Below are positions 29,018 through 38,300 of a DNA stretch of 64,000 nucleotides, piece after piece (position 1 is the stretch's first letter; every line of letters begins with the position of its first letter). Where the stretch lies: NCBI RefSeq assembly GCF_010091945.1, contig NZ_WVIE01000013.1, positions 1 to 64,000 of the forward strand, read 5' to 3'. The position numbers and the translations under genes are program-made. The notes beneath the pieces are model-generated. The model worked only from the letters and a program-made list of their open reading frames with translations. It was not told where the DNA came from and ran no database searches. This DNA is from Myxacorys almedinensis A. GTDB taxonomy: Bacteria; Cyanobacteriota; Cyanobacteriia; Leptolyngbyales; Leptolyngbyaceae.

Positions 29018-31036
29018 TCACTTTTTGGGGTGCTGAATCAGCACTTCTGCAACCCGCCGTTTGGCGTTGGGGTCAATCCCAATAATGCGGACGTATTCTT
29101 TGGGATGCTGCGCCAAAGCAGACTCGATCAGCGCGATCGCGTCTGAATCTCGCTTTCCCTGTACGCTAGCGGCAGTTTGCCAAGAACTCGTTCGGTAGCG
29201 ACGCTGATCGGCATACTCTAAGCCAATTGCGTAGCCCTGATTGATAAACTGGCGGATTTGATTGACCACCTCTGCATTCAGGCGACCGCTGCCATTTGAG
29301 GAGCCATTTTGATGGGAAGGTGCGCTGTAACCGGGCGCACCATAGGGCGAGGATGCCCCATTTGCCGCCACAGCAGCAGGCTTGCCGGGTCGCTGAATAA
29401 TGGTTTCAGCCACCCGCTTTTTCGCCTTTGGATCAATCCCCACTAGCCGAACATAATCCTTCTGGTGTTGAGCGAGGAACGAATTGAGTGCCTGCACCAC
29501 CTGCGAAGCAGAACCCGCCTGAATCACCGGAGCCGTCTGCCAAGAACTGGCTCTAAAGTGCCGCTCATCCGCATATTCCACGCCGATCGTTGCCCCTTGA
29601 GCCACCAGGTGGTTGATCTGCTCAGCAATGCCGCCGCCGATCGCACCTCTGCCCTGAGCCGCGCTACCATAAGCCCCCTGATCCTGAAGGCTCCTTGCAA
29701 TTTCTTTCGTGTGCTGAATAACTTGCTTATTGCCCGGACGCTGAATAATGGCTTCGAGAATCCGGCGCTTTGCTTTGGGATCAATCCCAATTAGACGAAC
29801 ATATTCGCCCTGATGCTCTGCCATGCAGGCTTGCAGCCCAGCCATCACTGCCGATTCGTTTGTGGCGCTAATCGGGGTGCAGCTTTTCCAGGAAGAGGTT
29901 TGGAACCGTCGCTCATCCGCATGTTCCATGCCAATGCGCCCACCCTTGGATAACACTTGCCGCACTTGAGCCGCGATCGCAGGAGCAAGCCCAACGCCAC
30001 TCTGGCTGCGATCGGGGGTATACACCGGAGGTTGATTGACCGCCGGGTTATAAGAGCGGGAACCAGACGACCCGCCGTTAGATGACATTGGGGTAGGGGC
30101 TTGTCCTGGGCGGTGAATAATCGCTTCAAGCACCCGACGCTTTGCCTTTGGATCAATGCCAATCAAACGGACGTACTCGCTCTGGTGTTCTGCCAGACAC
30201 GATTGCAGTTCTGCCAAAACGGCTGACTCTTGACTCGTCTGAATCGGAGCGCAACTTTTCCAAGAACTAGTCCGAAACTGTCGCTGATCTGCATGTTCTG
30301 TCCCGATCCGATAACCCTGCGCTAGCAGTTGCCGAACGTGGTTGATAATTTCGCCATTCATAGTTGATCCATTGGTAGCTCCACTGTGAGCAGTGGGTTG
30401 CTGTGTATGAGTTAAATTCATCTCTTTGATCGGGTTAATGCAACTGATATCATCAGCACAGTGATAGCCCGCTCGCAGCGCTTGATTGATGCCGATCACA
30501 TGGGTAGCAAACTCAAGATCGAGAGCAGCTACGCTTGGCAATCGATCGGCTTGCTCTTGAGTAGTGATAATCGCCCCCGAGGGCACCAGCTTTCCAGCTG
30601 GCACATTCACATTCTGAATCAGGACGTGCATCATGACCACGCACCCGTCGCCCACCCGTGCATTAAAGATGGTTGAACGGAACCCGATAAAACACTGGTT
30701 GCCCACATAGGCAGGTCCATGAATCAATGCCATGTGAGCGATCGACGTATCCCTACCAACCCAAACCGAATAGGAATGGGCGTCATCTCCAATCACCCTG
30801 CCCTGCTCTAAGCCATGAATCACCACACCGTCTTGCACATTGGTATTTTGACCAATGTGGAACGGATGACCTTCATCCGCTCGGATTGAGGTGCCTGGCG
30901 CGATCAACACATTTGCCCCGATCCGCACATCGCCAATAATGTTAGAGAACGAATGAACGTAAGCTGTTGCATCGATTTTCGGCTCGGCTAAGCTGCGCGA
31001 CCAAGGCGTAGGCGGAGCCGCATTCCGGACTACCAT
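29018..31036 (-). CDS. ccmM: CcmM, carboxysome scaffold with gamma-carbonic anhydrase domain and four RbcS-like repeats
   Basis: A 672-residue RuBisCO-organising scaffold. The N-terminal gamma-carbonic-anhydrase domain (about 15-200) keeps three zinc-ligand-type histidines (His74, His101, His106, the last two spaced HxxxxH). Cys193 and Cys199 form a CX5C pair of the kind needed for activity in thermophilic CcmM, so an active enzyme is predicted. Four RbcS-like modules follow (about 230-310, 354-434, 469-550, 587-670), each with ID-P-(K/N)-AK(R/K)R, joined by flexible linkers. Modules 1 and 2 have cysteine pairs 18 residues apart (Cys262/280, Cys386/404); 3 and 4 have none. ATGs at residues 206 and 226 could start a short M35-like form. 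Confidence 0.97.
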   Translation of the reverse strand: MVVRNAAPPTPWSRSLAEPKIDATAYVHSFSNIIGDVRIGANVLIAPGTSIRADEGHPFHIGQNTNVQDGVVIHGLEQGRVIGDDAHSYSVWVGRDTSIAHMALIHGPAYVGNQCFIGFRSTIFNARVGDGCVVMMHVLIQNVNVPAGKLVPSGAIITTQEQADRLPSVAALDLEFATHVIGINQALRAGYHCADDISCINPIKEMNLTHTQQPTAHSGATNGSTMNGEIINHVRQLLAQGYRIGTEHADQRQFRTSSWKSCAPIQTSQESAVLAELQSCLAEHQSEYVRLIGIDPKAKRRVLEAIIHRPGQAPTPMSSNGGSSGSRSYNPAVNQPPVYTPDRSQSGVGLAPAIAAQVRQVLSKGGRIGMEHADERRFQTSSWKSCTPISATNESAVMAGLQACMAEHQGEYVRLIGIDPKAKRRILEAIIQRPGNKQVIQHTKEIARSLQDQGAYGSAAQGRGAIGGGIAEQINHLVAQGATIGVEYADERHFRASSWQTAPVIQAGSASQVVQALNSFLAQHQKDYVRLVGIDPKAKKRVAETIIQRPGKPAAVAANGASSPYGAPGYSAPSHQNGSSNGSGRLNAEVVNQIRQFINQGYAIGLEYADQRRYRTSSWQTAASVQGKRDSDAIALIESALAQHPKEYVRIIGIDPNAKRRVAEVLIQHPKK

Positions 31037-31261
31037 AACAAGTCTCCTAATTGAAGTCTAATGCACCGAATCTCCCGCGAAGAAGACCTCTCGACCAAAA
31101 CAATTAGCGCAGGGCGAAACCGTAAAGGCAGCCCCTTTTAGAAAAGCTGGCGGTGCGAACATCTTACCTATGGCTAAAGCCAATCAAGACATCCGCACAA
31201 CCTCTTATTCCGGTTGCATGACCATGCGCCTCTCCAAATCGCTCTCACTGACAAACGATCT

Positions 31262-31561
31262 CTAGTACTGTGTGCCTTTGTTATACAGCGAGCGATTATC
31301 TACGCTCACTGTATCGATGATGCCAATCACCGCTGCATCCACAGGGCGACTTTCACTCCCAGGAACCCGACGGGCAGCACTGCCCCGGCTGACTAGAACC
31401 CATTCATCAATGCCTGCGCCAACGTTGTCAGCCGCTACTTCGTAAACCGGAAGCGGCTCTCCCGCATCGTCTAAGAGTTGCACCAGCAAAAACTTGACCC
31501 CTCTTAAACTCGGCTCTTTCTGCGTACTTACAACAGTTCCGCGAACTTTCGCAATTTGCAT
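31262..31561 (-). CDS. ccmL: CcmL, carboxysome vertex pentamer protein
   Basis: A 99-residue EutN/CcmL-type protein that caps the shell vertices as a pentamer. MQIAKVRGTVVSTQKEPSL, a central VAADNVGAGIDEWVLVSRGSAAR and the final VIGIIDTVSVD are characteristic. It starts 6 bp after the second ccmK and precedes ccmM by 225 bp. Confidence 0.96.
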   Translation of the reverse strand: MQIAKVRGTVVSTQKEPSLRGVKFLLVQLLDDAGEPLPVYEVAADNVGAGIDEWVLVSRGSAARRVPGSESRPVDAAVIGIIDTVSVDNRSLYNKGTQY

Positions 31562-31567
31562 CAGATG

Positions 31568-31909
31568 TTATGGGCGGTTGAGCGGACGAATTCCGCTGAC
31601 GCTCTCGCGGAATGGCTCGACTGCTTCGGTATAGCGGATCGGCAGAACGTACTCTAGGTTCTCGTGAGGGCGAGCAATGATATGGGTAGACAAAACTTGC
31701 CCACCGTTGACACGCTTCACGTTTTCAATGCCAGCCGCAACCGATGCCTGCACTTCAGACACGTCACCGCGAACGATTACCGTCACGCGACCGCTTCCAA
31801 TTTTCTCATATCCGACTAGGGTAACGCGAGCGGCTTTCACCATCGCATCCGCGGCTTCTACCACGGCGGGAAATCCTAGCGTCTCAATCATGCCAACTGC
31901 AATTGCCAT
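31568..31909 (-). CDS. ccmK: CcmK carboxysome shell hexamer protein, longer paralogue
   Basis: A 113-residue single-BMC shell protein forming hexamers with a central pore. It shares [20 protein letters not shown] and the [10 protein letters not shown] pore-region segment with the upstream paralogue, but its C-terminal tail is about 10 residues longer (ending SGIRPLNRP), as in CcmK1-type proteins. It lies 79 bp downstream of the first ccmK; numbering K1 versus K2 is by analogy. Confidence 0.95.
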   Translation of the reverse strand: MAIAVGMIETLGFPAVVEAADAMVKAARVTLVGYEKIGSGRVTVIVRGDVSEVQASVAAGIENVKRVNGGQVLSTHIIARPHENLEYVLPIRYTEAVEPFRESVSGIRPLNRP

Positions 31910-31988
31910 TGTGAAATTCTCCCTTCCAATCTATACAAAAATGATCTTGAAATGAAACGAACTGCTGTCGCTCACTGCGACGGGCATG

Positions 31989-32297
31989 TTAACTACGGAA
32001 TTGCTCGACCGCTTCGGTATAACGGATCGGCAATACGTATTCTAGGTTTTCGTGGGGGCGCGCGATGATGTGAGTTGACACTGTTTCGCCGCCATTGACT
32101 CGCTTTACAGCTTCCATAGCAGCCGACAAAGATGCCTGCACTTCAGACACGTCACCCCGGATGATCACCGTCACGCGACCGCTCCCAATCTTCTCGTACC
32201 CGACCAGCGTGACGCGAGCGGCTTTCACCATCGCGTCTGCGGCTTCTACGACACACGGGAAACCCCGCGTCTCAACCATTCCCACAGCAATGGGCAT
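31989..32297 (-). CDS. ccmK: CcmK carboxysome shell hexamer protein, first gene of the ccm operon
   Basis: A 102-residue single-BMC shell protein, K2-like in length. It opens [20 protein letters not shown] and ends [13 protein letters not shown] 32297 is chosen because AGGAG lies 7 bases upstream; a TTG at 32303 would add two residues. Nearly identical to the next gene through the BMC core, so a tandem duplication. It heads the leftward operon and faces ndhF4 across the divergent regulatory region. Confidence 0.96.
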   Translation of the reverse strand: MPIAVGMVETRGFPCVVEAADAMVKAARVTLVGYEKIGSGRVTVIIRGDVSEVQASLSAAMEAVKRVNGGETVSTHIIARPHENLEYVLPIRYTEAVEQFRS

Positions 32298-32869
32298 CGA
32301 CAATCTCCTGATAAGTGAAACTAATCATACCAATCCACGTTTTGATTTTGACGGGATCGCCCATGATGTAAAGGTTCGTTAATCTATTCCTACCTTCTCT
32401 ATTAAGAATAAGACCGACGTTCACACTTGACAATATAAAGTTCAATGATGTTTATAAATCCTATTTATAAGGAGGGCTAATAAAAGCGCGATCGCGGCAT
32501 TTTTGACGCTTGCGTGCCGTTCAACCGCCCTTAAATTGGATGAAATCCTAGAATAGCCTCAGGTAGCATAGCGCTCTAAGCTGATTGATCCACGCCCGAT
32601 TTTTTATCCTAAAAATAAACACTTTTCTTAATCATAAGTTACATTTATATATAAGCATTTACTTCTCGCTACCGTAACCATAGAAGCTATCTATCCCTAG
32701 ATTTTACATTTGCCCAAGTTAGGCGGTAAGCTAAATCTTAAGAAATTCAAACAAGATTTGTTGATCACTTCTCGATAGGCACAGCACCGTTAAGCAACCT
32801 CCCTGAAGTCTTCTCATCTGGACTTGGGGGGTGTTTTTAGCAATATTTTTAAGGCAAGGGGAGGCTTCA
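32298..32869. promoter_or_regulatory. Divergent control region between the ccm operon and ndhF4
   Basis: 572 bp, AT-rich, with no coding frame. It must carry promoters for both carbon-concentration transcription units. Visible signals are TTGACA at 32427-32432 (rightward), a perfect inverted repeat at 32452-32470, and TCAATG at 32442-32447, which is half of the LysR-type NdhR/CcmR motif TCAATG-N10-ATCAAT (the second half reads ATCCTA). Control by low carbon through a LysR regulator is plausible but unproven. Confidence 0.6.
32452..32470. promoter_or_regulatory. Perfect inverted repeat, candidate operator
   Basis: TTATAAAT-CCT-ATTTATAA: an 8-bp perfect inverted repeat with a 3-bp spacer, inside the divergent ccm/ndhF4 region and directly after the partial LysR-type motif. 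It also overlaps possible -10 elements (TATAAA), so it may simply reflect AT-rich promoter DNA. Confidence 0.45.
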
Positions 32870-34705
32870 TTGCATCAGTTCCTCATTGATACGAGTTGGT
32901 GGGTTCCCTGTTATGGGCTTCTAGGCGCGATTTTGACGCTGCCCTGGGCAGTTGGGCTAATTCGCACAACAGGACCTCGACCGGCAGCTTATTTAAATTT
33001 TTTGACTACGGCGATCGCATTAGTTCACGGATTGCTGCTTTTCAACGCGGTTTGGGGACAGCCACCGCAGTACCTTCACATTCATTGGTTGCAGGCATCT
33101 GGGTTAGATTTATCTTTTGCGCTGGAGCTTTCGGCAATCAGCGTCGGCGCGATGGAAGTGATCACGGGCTTGAGTGCCCTTGCCCAGATCTATGCCTTAG
33201 GATACCTGGATAAAGACTGGGCGCTGGCTCGGTTTTTTGCGCTGATGGGGTTTTTTGAAGCGGCAATGAGCGGAATTGCGTTAAGCGACTCGCTGCTGCT
33301 CACCTATTGTCTACTAGAGCTATTGACCCTTTCCACTTACTTGCTCGTTGGCTTTTGGTACGCACAGCCCCTCGTTGTAACGGCGGCGCGAGACGCATTT
33401 TTAACAAAGCGCGTAGGCGATATTTTGCTGCTCATGGGCGTTGTTGCCTTGGCTACGTATTCTGGCAGCCTCAATTTCTCTGATTTATATGAGTGGGCAG
33501 AAAAAGCTCATCCTACCCCGCTTGTGGCTGCGTTGATCGGGTTATCGCTGATTGCCGGACCAATCGGAAAGTGCGCTCAGTTTCCGCTGCATCTGTGGCT
33601 TGATGAAGCGATGGAGGGACCTAATCCTGCTTCAATTTTGCGAAACTCGGTAGTGGTTGGATGCGGTGCTTTTGTGCTGATCAAGCTTCAACCAATTATT
33701 GTGTTGTCACCCGTTGCCTCAGCGACGCTGATTGCGCTCGGCACGATGACGGCGATCGGGGCGTCCCTTGTTTCGCTGGCGCAAATTGACATTAAGCGGG
33801 CATTGTCTCATTCCACCAGTGCTTATCTCGGATTGGTGTTTATTGCAGTTGGCGTTGGCTGGACTGATTTTGCGTTTATTTTGCTGTTTGCACACGCGAT
33901 CGCGAAAGCCCTCTTGTTTATGAGCATCGGTTCAATCATCTCCACAACAACCTGCCAAGACTTAACCGAAATGGGCGGGTTGTGGCAGAAGATGCCTGCT
34001 ACGACCGGGGCTTTTGTCGTAGGATCGGCTGGGCTAATTGGCTTGTTCCCGTTGGGCGGTTTTTGGGCGCTCCAGCGCGGCGTTGAAGATTTTTGGCTGG
34101 TTGCACCTTGGTTGGTCACTGTTATTTTATTGGTCAATGGATTAACGGCACTGAGCCTTACACGGGTGTTTCGACTCGTGTTTTTAGGGGAACCTCAGCC
34201 TAAAACTCGGCGTGCTCCAGAAGTGCCGTGGACGATGGCAGTACCCATGGTGACGCTAATCATCTTAACGTTGTTAATTCCAGCGATTTTAAACCAATTA
34301 ACGTTGCTGCCAGCGTTTGGCTTAGTCAACTTGCCAGGAGTGGTCGTGCTCGTGAGTTCTGGGTTGGCAGGCTGTTTGATCGGGTCTCTTCTAACCCTCA
34401 ATCACACATGGTCGCGCCCGATTCAAGCCCCGCTCAGATTCTTGCAAGATATGCTGTCGTACGACTTTTATATTGATCGGTTGTATCGGGTCAGCGTTGT
34501 TCTAGTTGTGAGTTCAATTTCTCGCTTTAGTTCGTGGTTTGATCGCTATGTGATTGACGGATTTGTCAATTTAGTTGGCTTGGCGTCGATCTTTAGTGGT
34601 GAAAGCTTGAAATATAGCGTTTCTGGTCAATCTCAAGCCTATATGCTGACTATTTTGGTTGGAATCAGCATATTGGGAGCGATTTTAACCTGGTCATTTT
34701 GGTAA
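32870..34705 (+). CDS. ndhF4: NdhF4-type subunit of the NDH-1 CO2-uptake complex
   Basis: Membrane antiporter-like NdhF subunit of the specialised NDH-1 that drives CO2 hydration (611 residues from the preferred start). Many hydrophobic helices are seen; conserved NdhF segments include KRVGDILLLMGV, GKCAQFPLHLWLDEAMEGPNPAS (split by family-typical residues) and DIKRALSHSTSAYLGL. TTG 32870 is preferred because AAGGGGAGG lies 5 bases upstream and the protein then begins HQFLIDTSWWVPCYGL; GTG 32831 would add 13 residues. F4 rather than F3 is assigned from the linkage to ccm and to a CupB-length protein, an arrangement known in other cyanobacteria. Confidence 0.9.
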   Translation: MHQFLIDTSWWVPCYGLLGAILTLPWAVGLIRTTGPRPAAYLNFLTTAIALVHGLLLFNAVWGQPPQYLHIHWLQASGLDLSFALELSAISVGAMEVITGLSALAQIYALGYLDKDWALARFFALMGFFEAAMSGIALSDSLLLTYCLLELLTLSTYLLVGFWYAQPLVVTAARDAFLTKRVGDILLLMGVVALATYSGSLNFSDLYEWAEKAHPTPLVAALIGLSLIAGPIGKCAQFPLHLWLDEAMEGPNPASILRNSVVVGCGAFVLIKLQPIIVLSPVASATLIALGTMTAIGASLVSLAQIDIKRALSHSTSAYLGLVFIAVGVGWTDFAFILLFAHAIAKALLFMSIGSIISTTTCQDLTEMGGLWQKMPATTGAFVVGSAGLIGLFPLGGFWALQRGVEDFWLVAPWLVTVILLVNGLTALSLTRVFRLVFLGEPQPKTRRAPEVPWTMAVPMVTLIILTLLIPAILNQLTLLPAFGLVNLPGVVVLVSSGLAGCLIGSLLTLNHTWSRPIQAPLRFLQDMLSYDFYIDRLYRVSVVLVVSSISRFSSWFDRYVIDGFVNLVGLASIFSGESLKYSVSGQSQAYMLTILVGISILGAILTWSFW

Positions 34706-34741
34706 TCCCTAATTCAACTCTCTATTTACTCTAGGTTGTTT

Positions 34742-36286
34742 ATGCTCAGTGCCCTGATTTGGATGCCGATCTTCGGTGCGGTGTTGATCGGATTGTTACC
34801 TGCTTCGGTATCATCGAGCCGCTTGCGATCGCTAGCAATTGCCTCAATTAGTGTTGCATTTGCTTGGTCGTTGTATATTGCCAATCAATTTGATGTCATT
34901 GATATTGGGCTTCAGTTTCAAGAAGATATTCCTTGGCTGGACTCTTTAGGATTGACGTACCGACTTGGCATCGACGGATTATCGTTGCCGCTAGTGATTT
35001 TAAATAATTTGCTCACAATTGTGGCGTTGTGGTGTAGCGATGCTTCCATCCAACGCCCTCGATTGTATTATTTGCTAATTTTAGTGATCAATTCAGCCGT
35101 AGCAGGAGCCTTTCTAGCGCATAATTTGCTACTGTTTTTCTTGTTTTACGAATTAGAACTCATTCCGCTATATTTGTTGATTGGAATTTGGGGGGGCGCA
35201 AAACGAGGCTATGCCGCCACAAAATTTTTAATCTATACGGCGATTTCTGGCATTCTGATTTTGATGTCCTTCTTGGGGCTGATTTGGCTGAGTGGATCGA
35301 ATACGTTTGAATATAATCCGCTGCTATCTCAAGGATTGCCACTGACCGCTCAAATTATTTTGCTGGGAGGAATCTTGATTGGCTTTGGCATTAAGATTCC
35401 GCTATTTCCATTGCACACATGGTTGCCCGATGCCCACGTCGAAGCCTCGACGCCGATTTCGGTTCTGTTGGCGGGTGTTCTCCTCAAGCTAGGAACCTAT
35501 GGGCTGATTCGGTTTGGATTGGAACTTTTCCCCCAAGCGTGGTCAGTGTTAGCACCCTGGCTAGCTGGTTGGGCAGTGGTGAGCGTGCTGTTTGGGGCAT
35601 TCACCGCGATCGCGCAAACAGACATGAAGAAAATGGTGGCTTACAGTTCGATCGCGCACATGGGGTTCATTTTGTTGGCGGTTGCCGCCGCGACACCGAT
35701 CAGCTTGCTCGGAACGGTGTTTCAGATGGTTAGCCATGCTTTGATTTCGGGCTTGCTGTTTGTATTGGTCGGCGTTGTCTATAAAACGACGGGAACCCGC
35801 GATATCAATATTTTGCAGGGGTTGCTGACTCCAGAACGAGGATTGCCCATCATTGGCAGCCTGATGGTGATGGGGGTGATGGCAAGTGCCGGAATTCCTG
35901 GCATGATGGGCTTTATCTCAGAATTTCTCATCTTCCGAGGCAGTTTTGAAGTGTTTCCTGTGCAGACATTGCTCTCGATGATTGGAACAGGACTGACCGC
36001 CGTTTATTTTCTACTGCTAGTCAACAAAGTGTTTTTCGGTCGATTGCCAGATGCGCTTGCCAATTTGCCACGGGTGACTTGGTCAGAGCGGCTGCCTGGG
36101 TTTGCCTTGGCAGTGATGATTGTGGTTTTAGGGCTGCAACCTAACTGGATGGTGCGCTGGGTAGAGACGACCACGACTGCCGCCGTCAACGATTTCACCA
36201 CGATCGCTGCCCGTCTCCCCAACTCCAAAACAGCCGACCTGCCCCCGGCGGTGTCTGAAACCCCTTTGTCTGTTCGCTTAAATTAA
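34742..36286 (+). CDS. ndhD4: NdhD4-type subunit of the NDH-1 CO2-uptake complex
   Basis: A 514-residue proton-channel subunit with about 14 membrane helices. NdhD signatures are FFLFYELELIPLYLLIGIWGG, the KIPLFPLHTWLPDAHVEA helix and ADMKKMVAYSSIAHMGF-like sequence (here TDMKKMVAYSSIAHMG). ATG 34742 is chosen over TTG 34736. It starts 36 bp after ndhF4 and ends 25 bp before cupB's ATG, so the three form one operon. The D4 assignment follows the neighbours. Confidence 0.9.
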   Translation: MLSALIWMPIFGAVLIGLLPASVSSSRLRSLAIASISVAFAWSLYIANQFDVIDIGLQFQEDIPWLDSLGLTYRLGIDGLSLPLVILNNLLTIVALWCSDASIQRPRLYYLLILVINSAVAGAFLAHNLLLFFLFYELELIPLYLLIGIWGGAKRGYAATKFLIYTAISGILILMSFLGLIWLSGSNTFEYNPLLSQGLPLTAQIILLGGILIGFGIKIPLFPLHTWLPDAHVEASTPISVLLAGVLLKLGTYGLIRFGLELFPQAWSVLAPWLAGWAVVSVLFGAFTAIAQTDMKKMVAYSSIAHMGFILLAVAAATPISLLGTVFQMVSHALISGLLFVLVGVVYKTTGTRDINILQGLLTPERGLPIIGSLMVMGVMASAGIPGMMGFISEFLIFRGSFEVFPVQTLLSMIGTGLTAVYFLLLVNKVFFGRLPDALANLPRVTWSERLPGFALAVMIVVLGLQPNWMVRWVETTTTAAVNDFTTIAARLPNSKTADLPPAVSETPLSVRLN

Positions 36287-36311
36287 TTTGTCCGTTTATT
36301 TAGGAAAAGCT

Positions 36312-37448
36312 ATGGTTAGCACCCGTGCGCGATCGCAGCACCCACTGGCTGAAATCATTGAGACGTTAGAATCGGGCGGTGCGCTATTGCCCGACTCAGA
36401 GGAAAACGTTCTTGAGGTGGTTGGCGTTCTCAAGAGTTATGCCATTGTTTTAGATGCTTACTCTAACAATCTAAATTACATTGCTGAACATCAGTTTTTA
36501 GTGTTGTTTCCGTTTTTCAAATACTTTAACGGAGATGTTTCGGCAAAAAAATTGTTGAAGCATTGGTGGCACGATCGCTTTAACTACGAGTTTGCAGAAT
36601 ATTGCATGAAGGCGATGTTTTGGCACGGCGGCGGTGGTTTAGACGCTTACTTGGATACCCCTGAATTTATTGCATTGGCACAAAAAGCGATCAATGCAAA
36701 GCTGAAGGGGAATCTGTTCATGCAAGGGCTGTCTAGGGCGTTTCCAGAGTTTTTGATCGAGCAAGTTCGGCTGTTGGCGTATTACAGTGGGCTAGGTCAG
36801 TTTTGGCGCGTCATGAGCGATATGTTTATGGAGCTTAGCGATCGCTATGATGCAGGAGAAATTTCATCAATTTCAGAGGTCGTTGCCCTGGTGAAAGAGG
36901 GATTGGTGAAGAATGCCAACCTCCCCATTACTTATGCTGTAACCATCGACGGTAAAACCTATGACATCCTGCCAAAATCAGCGGGGCTAACGTTTCTGAT
37001 GGATACGGCAGTTCCCTATGTGGAAGCCGTCTTTTTCAAATCCTTTCCGTTTATGGGAACCGTTTCCTACAACGCTCAGGCAAGAGCCATCCCCTCAGAA
37101 CCCGAACGCTTTGCCTATGGAGTGCTGTATGCTGATCCGTTGCCGACTGGTGGGGCTGGCATTCCGCCGACGCTGTTGATGCAAGATTTGCGCCACAATG
37201 TACCGGAGTATTTGCATCAGTTCTACCGCCGCTCGTTGCGAGGTGAGGAAGATTTGCGGGTGATGATTTGCGTGAGTTTTCAGAAATCGATGTTTTGTGT
37301 GACGACAGCCGCAATTTTAGGGTTAGCGCCTCATCCGATCAATACAGAAGATCCGCAAGAGCAAAAAGCCAACCGCAAATATTTAGAAGGCTGGATGGAT
37401 AAGTTAGCCGAGTCGCGCATTGCGAATGTACAAGTTTGTGAAATGTAA
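36312..37448 (+). CDS. cupB: CO2 hydration protein, CupB/ChpX type
   Basis: Peripheral subunit that converts CO2 to bicarbonate when bound to the NdhF4/NdhD4 complex at the thylakoid. The 378-residue soluble protein shows family segments HWWHDRFNYEFAEYCMKAMFWHGGGGLD, PNLPITYAVTIDGKTYD-like sequence and AVFFKSFPFMGTVSYNAQ. Its length fits CupB better than the longer CupA. ATG 36312 is preceded by AGGAAAAG; an in-frame TTG at 36288 would add 8 residues. A small gene follows 27 bp later. Confidence 0.9.
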   Translation: MVSTRARSQHPLAEIIETLESGGALLPDSEENVLEVVGVLKSYAIVLDAYSNNLNYIAEHQFLVLFPFFKYFNGDVSAKKLLKHWWHDRFNYEFAEYCMKAMFWHGGGGLDAYLDTPEFIALAQKAINAKLKGNLFMQGLSRAFPEFLIEQVRLLAYYSGLGQFWRVMSDMFMELSDRYDAGEISSISEVVALVKEGLVKNANLPITYAVTIDGKTYDILPKSAGLTFLMDTAVPYVEAVFFKSFPFMGTVSYNAQARAIPSEPERFAYGVLYADPLPTGGAGIPPTLLMQDLRHNVPEYLHQFYRRSLRGEEDLRVMICVSFQKSMFCVTTAAILGLAPHPINTEDPQEQKANRKYLEGWMDKLAESRIANVQVCEM

Positions 37449-37475
37449 GGTGCAATGTCGCTGGATAGGGGCGCA

Positions 37476-37964
37476 ATGAATCGCGTTGTCATCACGAGTG
37501 TCGTTATTCCTGGATACCGCGTTGCTTCCGGGACGAGCGATCCTTTGGAGCTTGGCAGAGCCAATCGCAGCCCTTATCCCAAGGGAACGATCGAGATGCA
37601 AACTCCTGCTTTCCAAGCTCTAGGGCTGGATCTGACGCCGTTTTTTCCAGGGACGCTCAATCTTTCGATCGCTCCTCAAAGATTTGCCTTGCACTCACCG
37701 CGCTACACCTTCCGAAATGTCCATTGGATTGACGGATATCCCGCCGAAGATTTTTCCTTTTCGCCCTGTCACGTGATCTTTCATGGCTCTACTTATGAGA
37801 GTCTCATCTACTATCCTCACCCAGAAACCAAGATTGGACATTTTCAGAATGACTCTTTGATTGAAGTAATTGCGCCGTTGATTAAAGAGTTAAAGTATGG
37901 CGATCGCGTCGATCTTGCCATCGATCCTTCTGAAGTTGCATTAATCGGGGTTGAATCTCTTTAA
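37476..37964 (+). CDS. Small cupB-linked protein of unknown function
   Basis: About 162 residues, soluble, no signal. The segment PYPKGTIEMQTPAFQALGLD, then LTPFFPGTLNLSI and a later YGDRVDLAI, recalls the beta-barrel of archaeal-type CTP-dependent riboflavin kinases (DUF120), which share a PGTLN motif; the resemblance is weak. ATG 37476 has AGGGG 5 bases upstream; ATG 37455, 6 bp after cupB's stop, is equally possible (169 residues). The tight spacing implies the same operon as ndhF4-ndhD4-cupB. It does not look like CupS. Function is unknown. Confidence 0.75.
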   Translation: MNRVVITSVVIPGYRVASGTSDPLELGRANRSPYPKGTIEMQTPAFQALGLDLTPFFPGTLNLSIAPQRFALHSPRYTFRNVHWIDGYPAEDFSFSPCHVIFHGSTYESLIYYPHPETKIGHFQNDSLIEVIAPLIKELKYGDRVDLAIDPSEVALIGVESL

Positions 37965-38099
37965 GGAGTGCAATATCGCGTGGTTTTGGATAGGAACACA
38001 TGCAGACTAAGATCGCTTATTGCGGGATGGATAATGCAATGCACTTCCCACGATCGCTATTCAAGTTAGACTTGAACTGCCGCGTGATTCAACAACACA

Positions 38100-38288
38100 A
38101 TGAAAACCTTTACTGCGATCGTTGAGCGGGACTGCGATACCAAGCTTTACGTTGGCTACGTTCCGGGATTTCCAGGAGCGCATTCTCAGGGTGAAACGTT
38201 AGATGAGTTACAAGAGAACTTACGTGAAGTGATTGAGATGCTTTTGGAGGATTATGAAGGTTTGAAATTGCTAACAATGGGTCGTTAG
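38100..38288 (+). CDS. HicB-like protein, solitary and possibly truncated
   Basis: A 62-residue HicB-type fold: MKTFTAIVERD, YVGYVPGFPGAHSQGETLDEL and NLREVIEMLLED are typical. The usual C-terminal strand (an EFVGTQ-like end) is replaced by YEGLKLLTMGR and a stop. No HicA toxin frame lies on either side, as the next gene is convergent 12 bp away. It is probably an orphan antitoxin-like protein or a decayed HicAB pair. Confidence 0.75.
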   Translation: MKTFTAIVERDCDTKLYVGYVPGFPGAHSQGETLDELQENLREVIEMLLEDYEGLKLLTMGR

Positions 38289-38300
38289 CAACGCTGGAAT

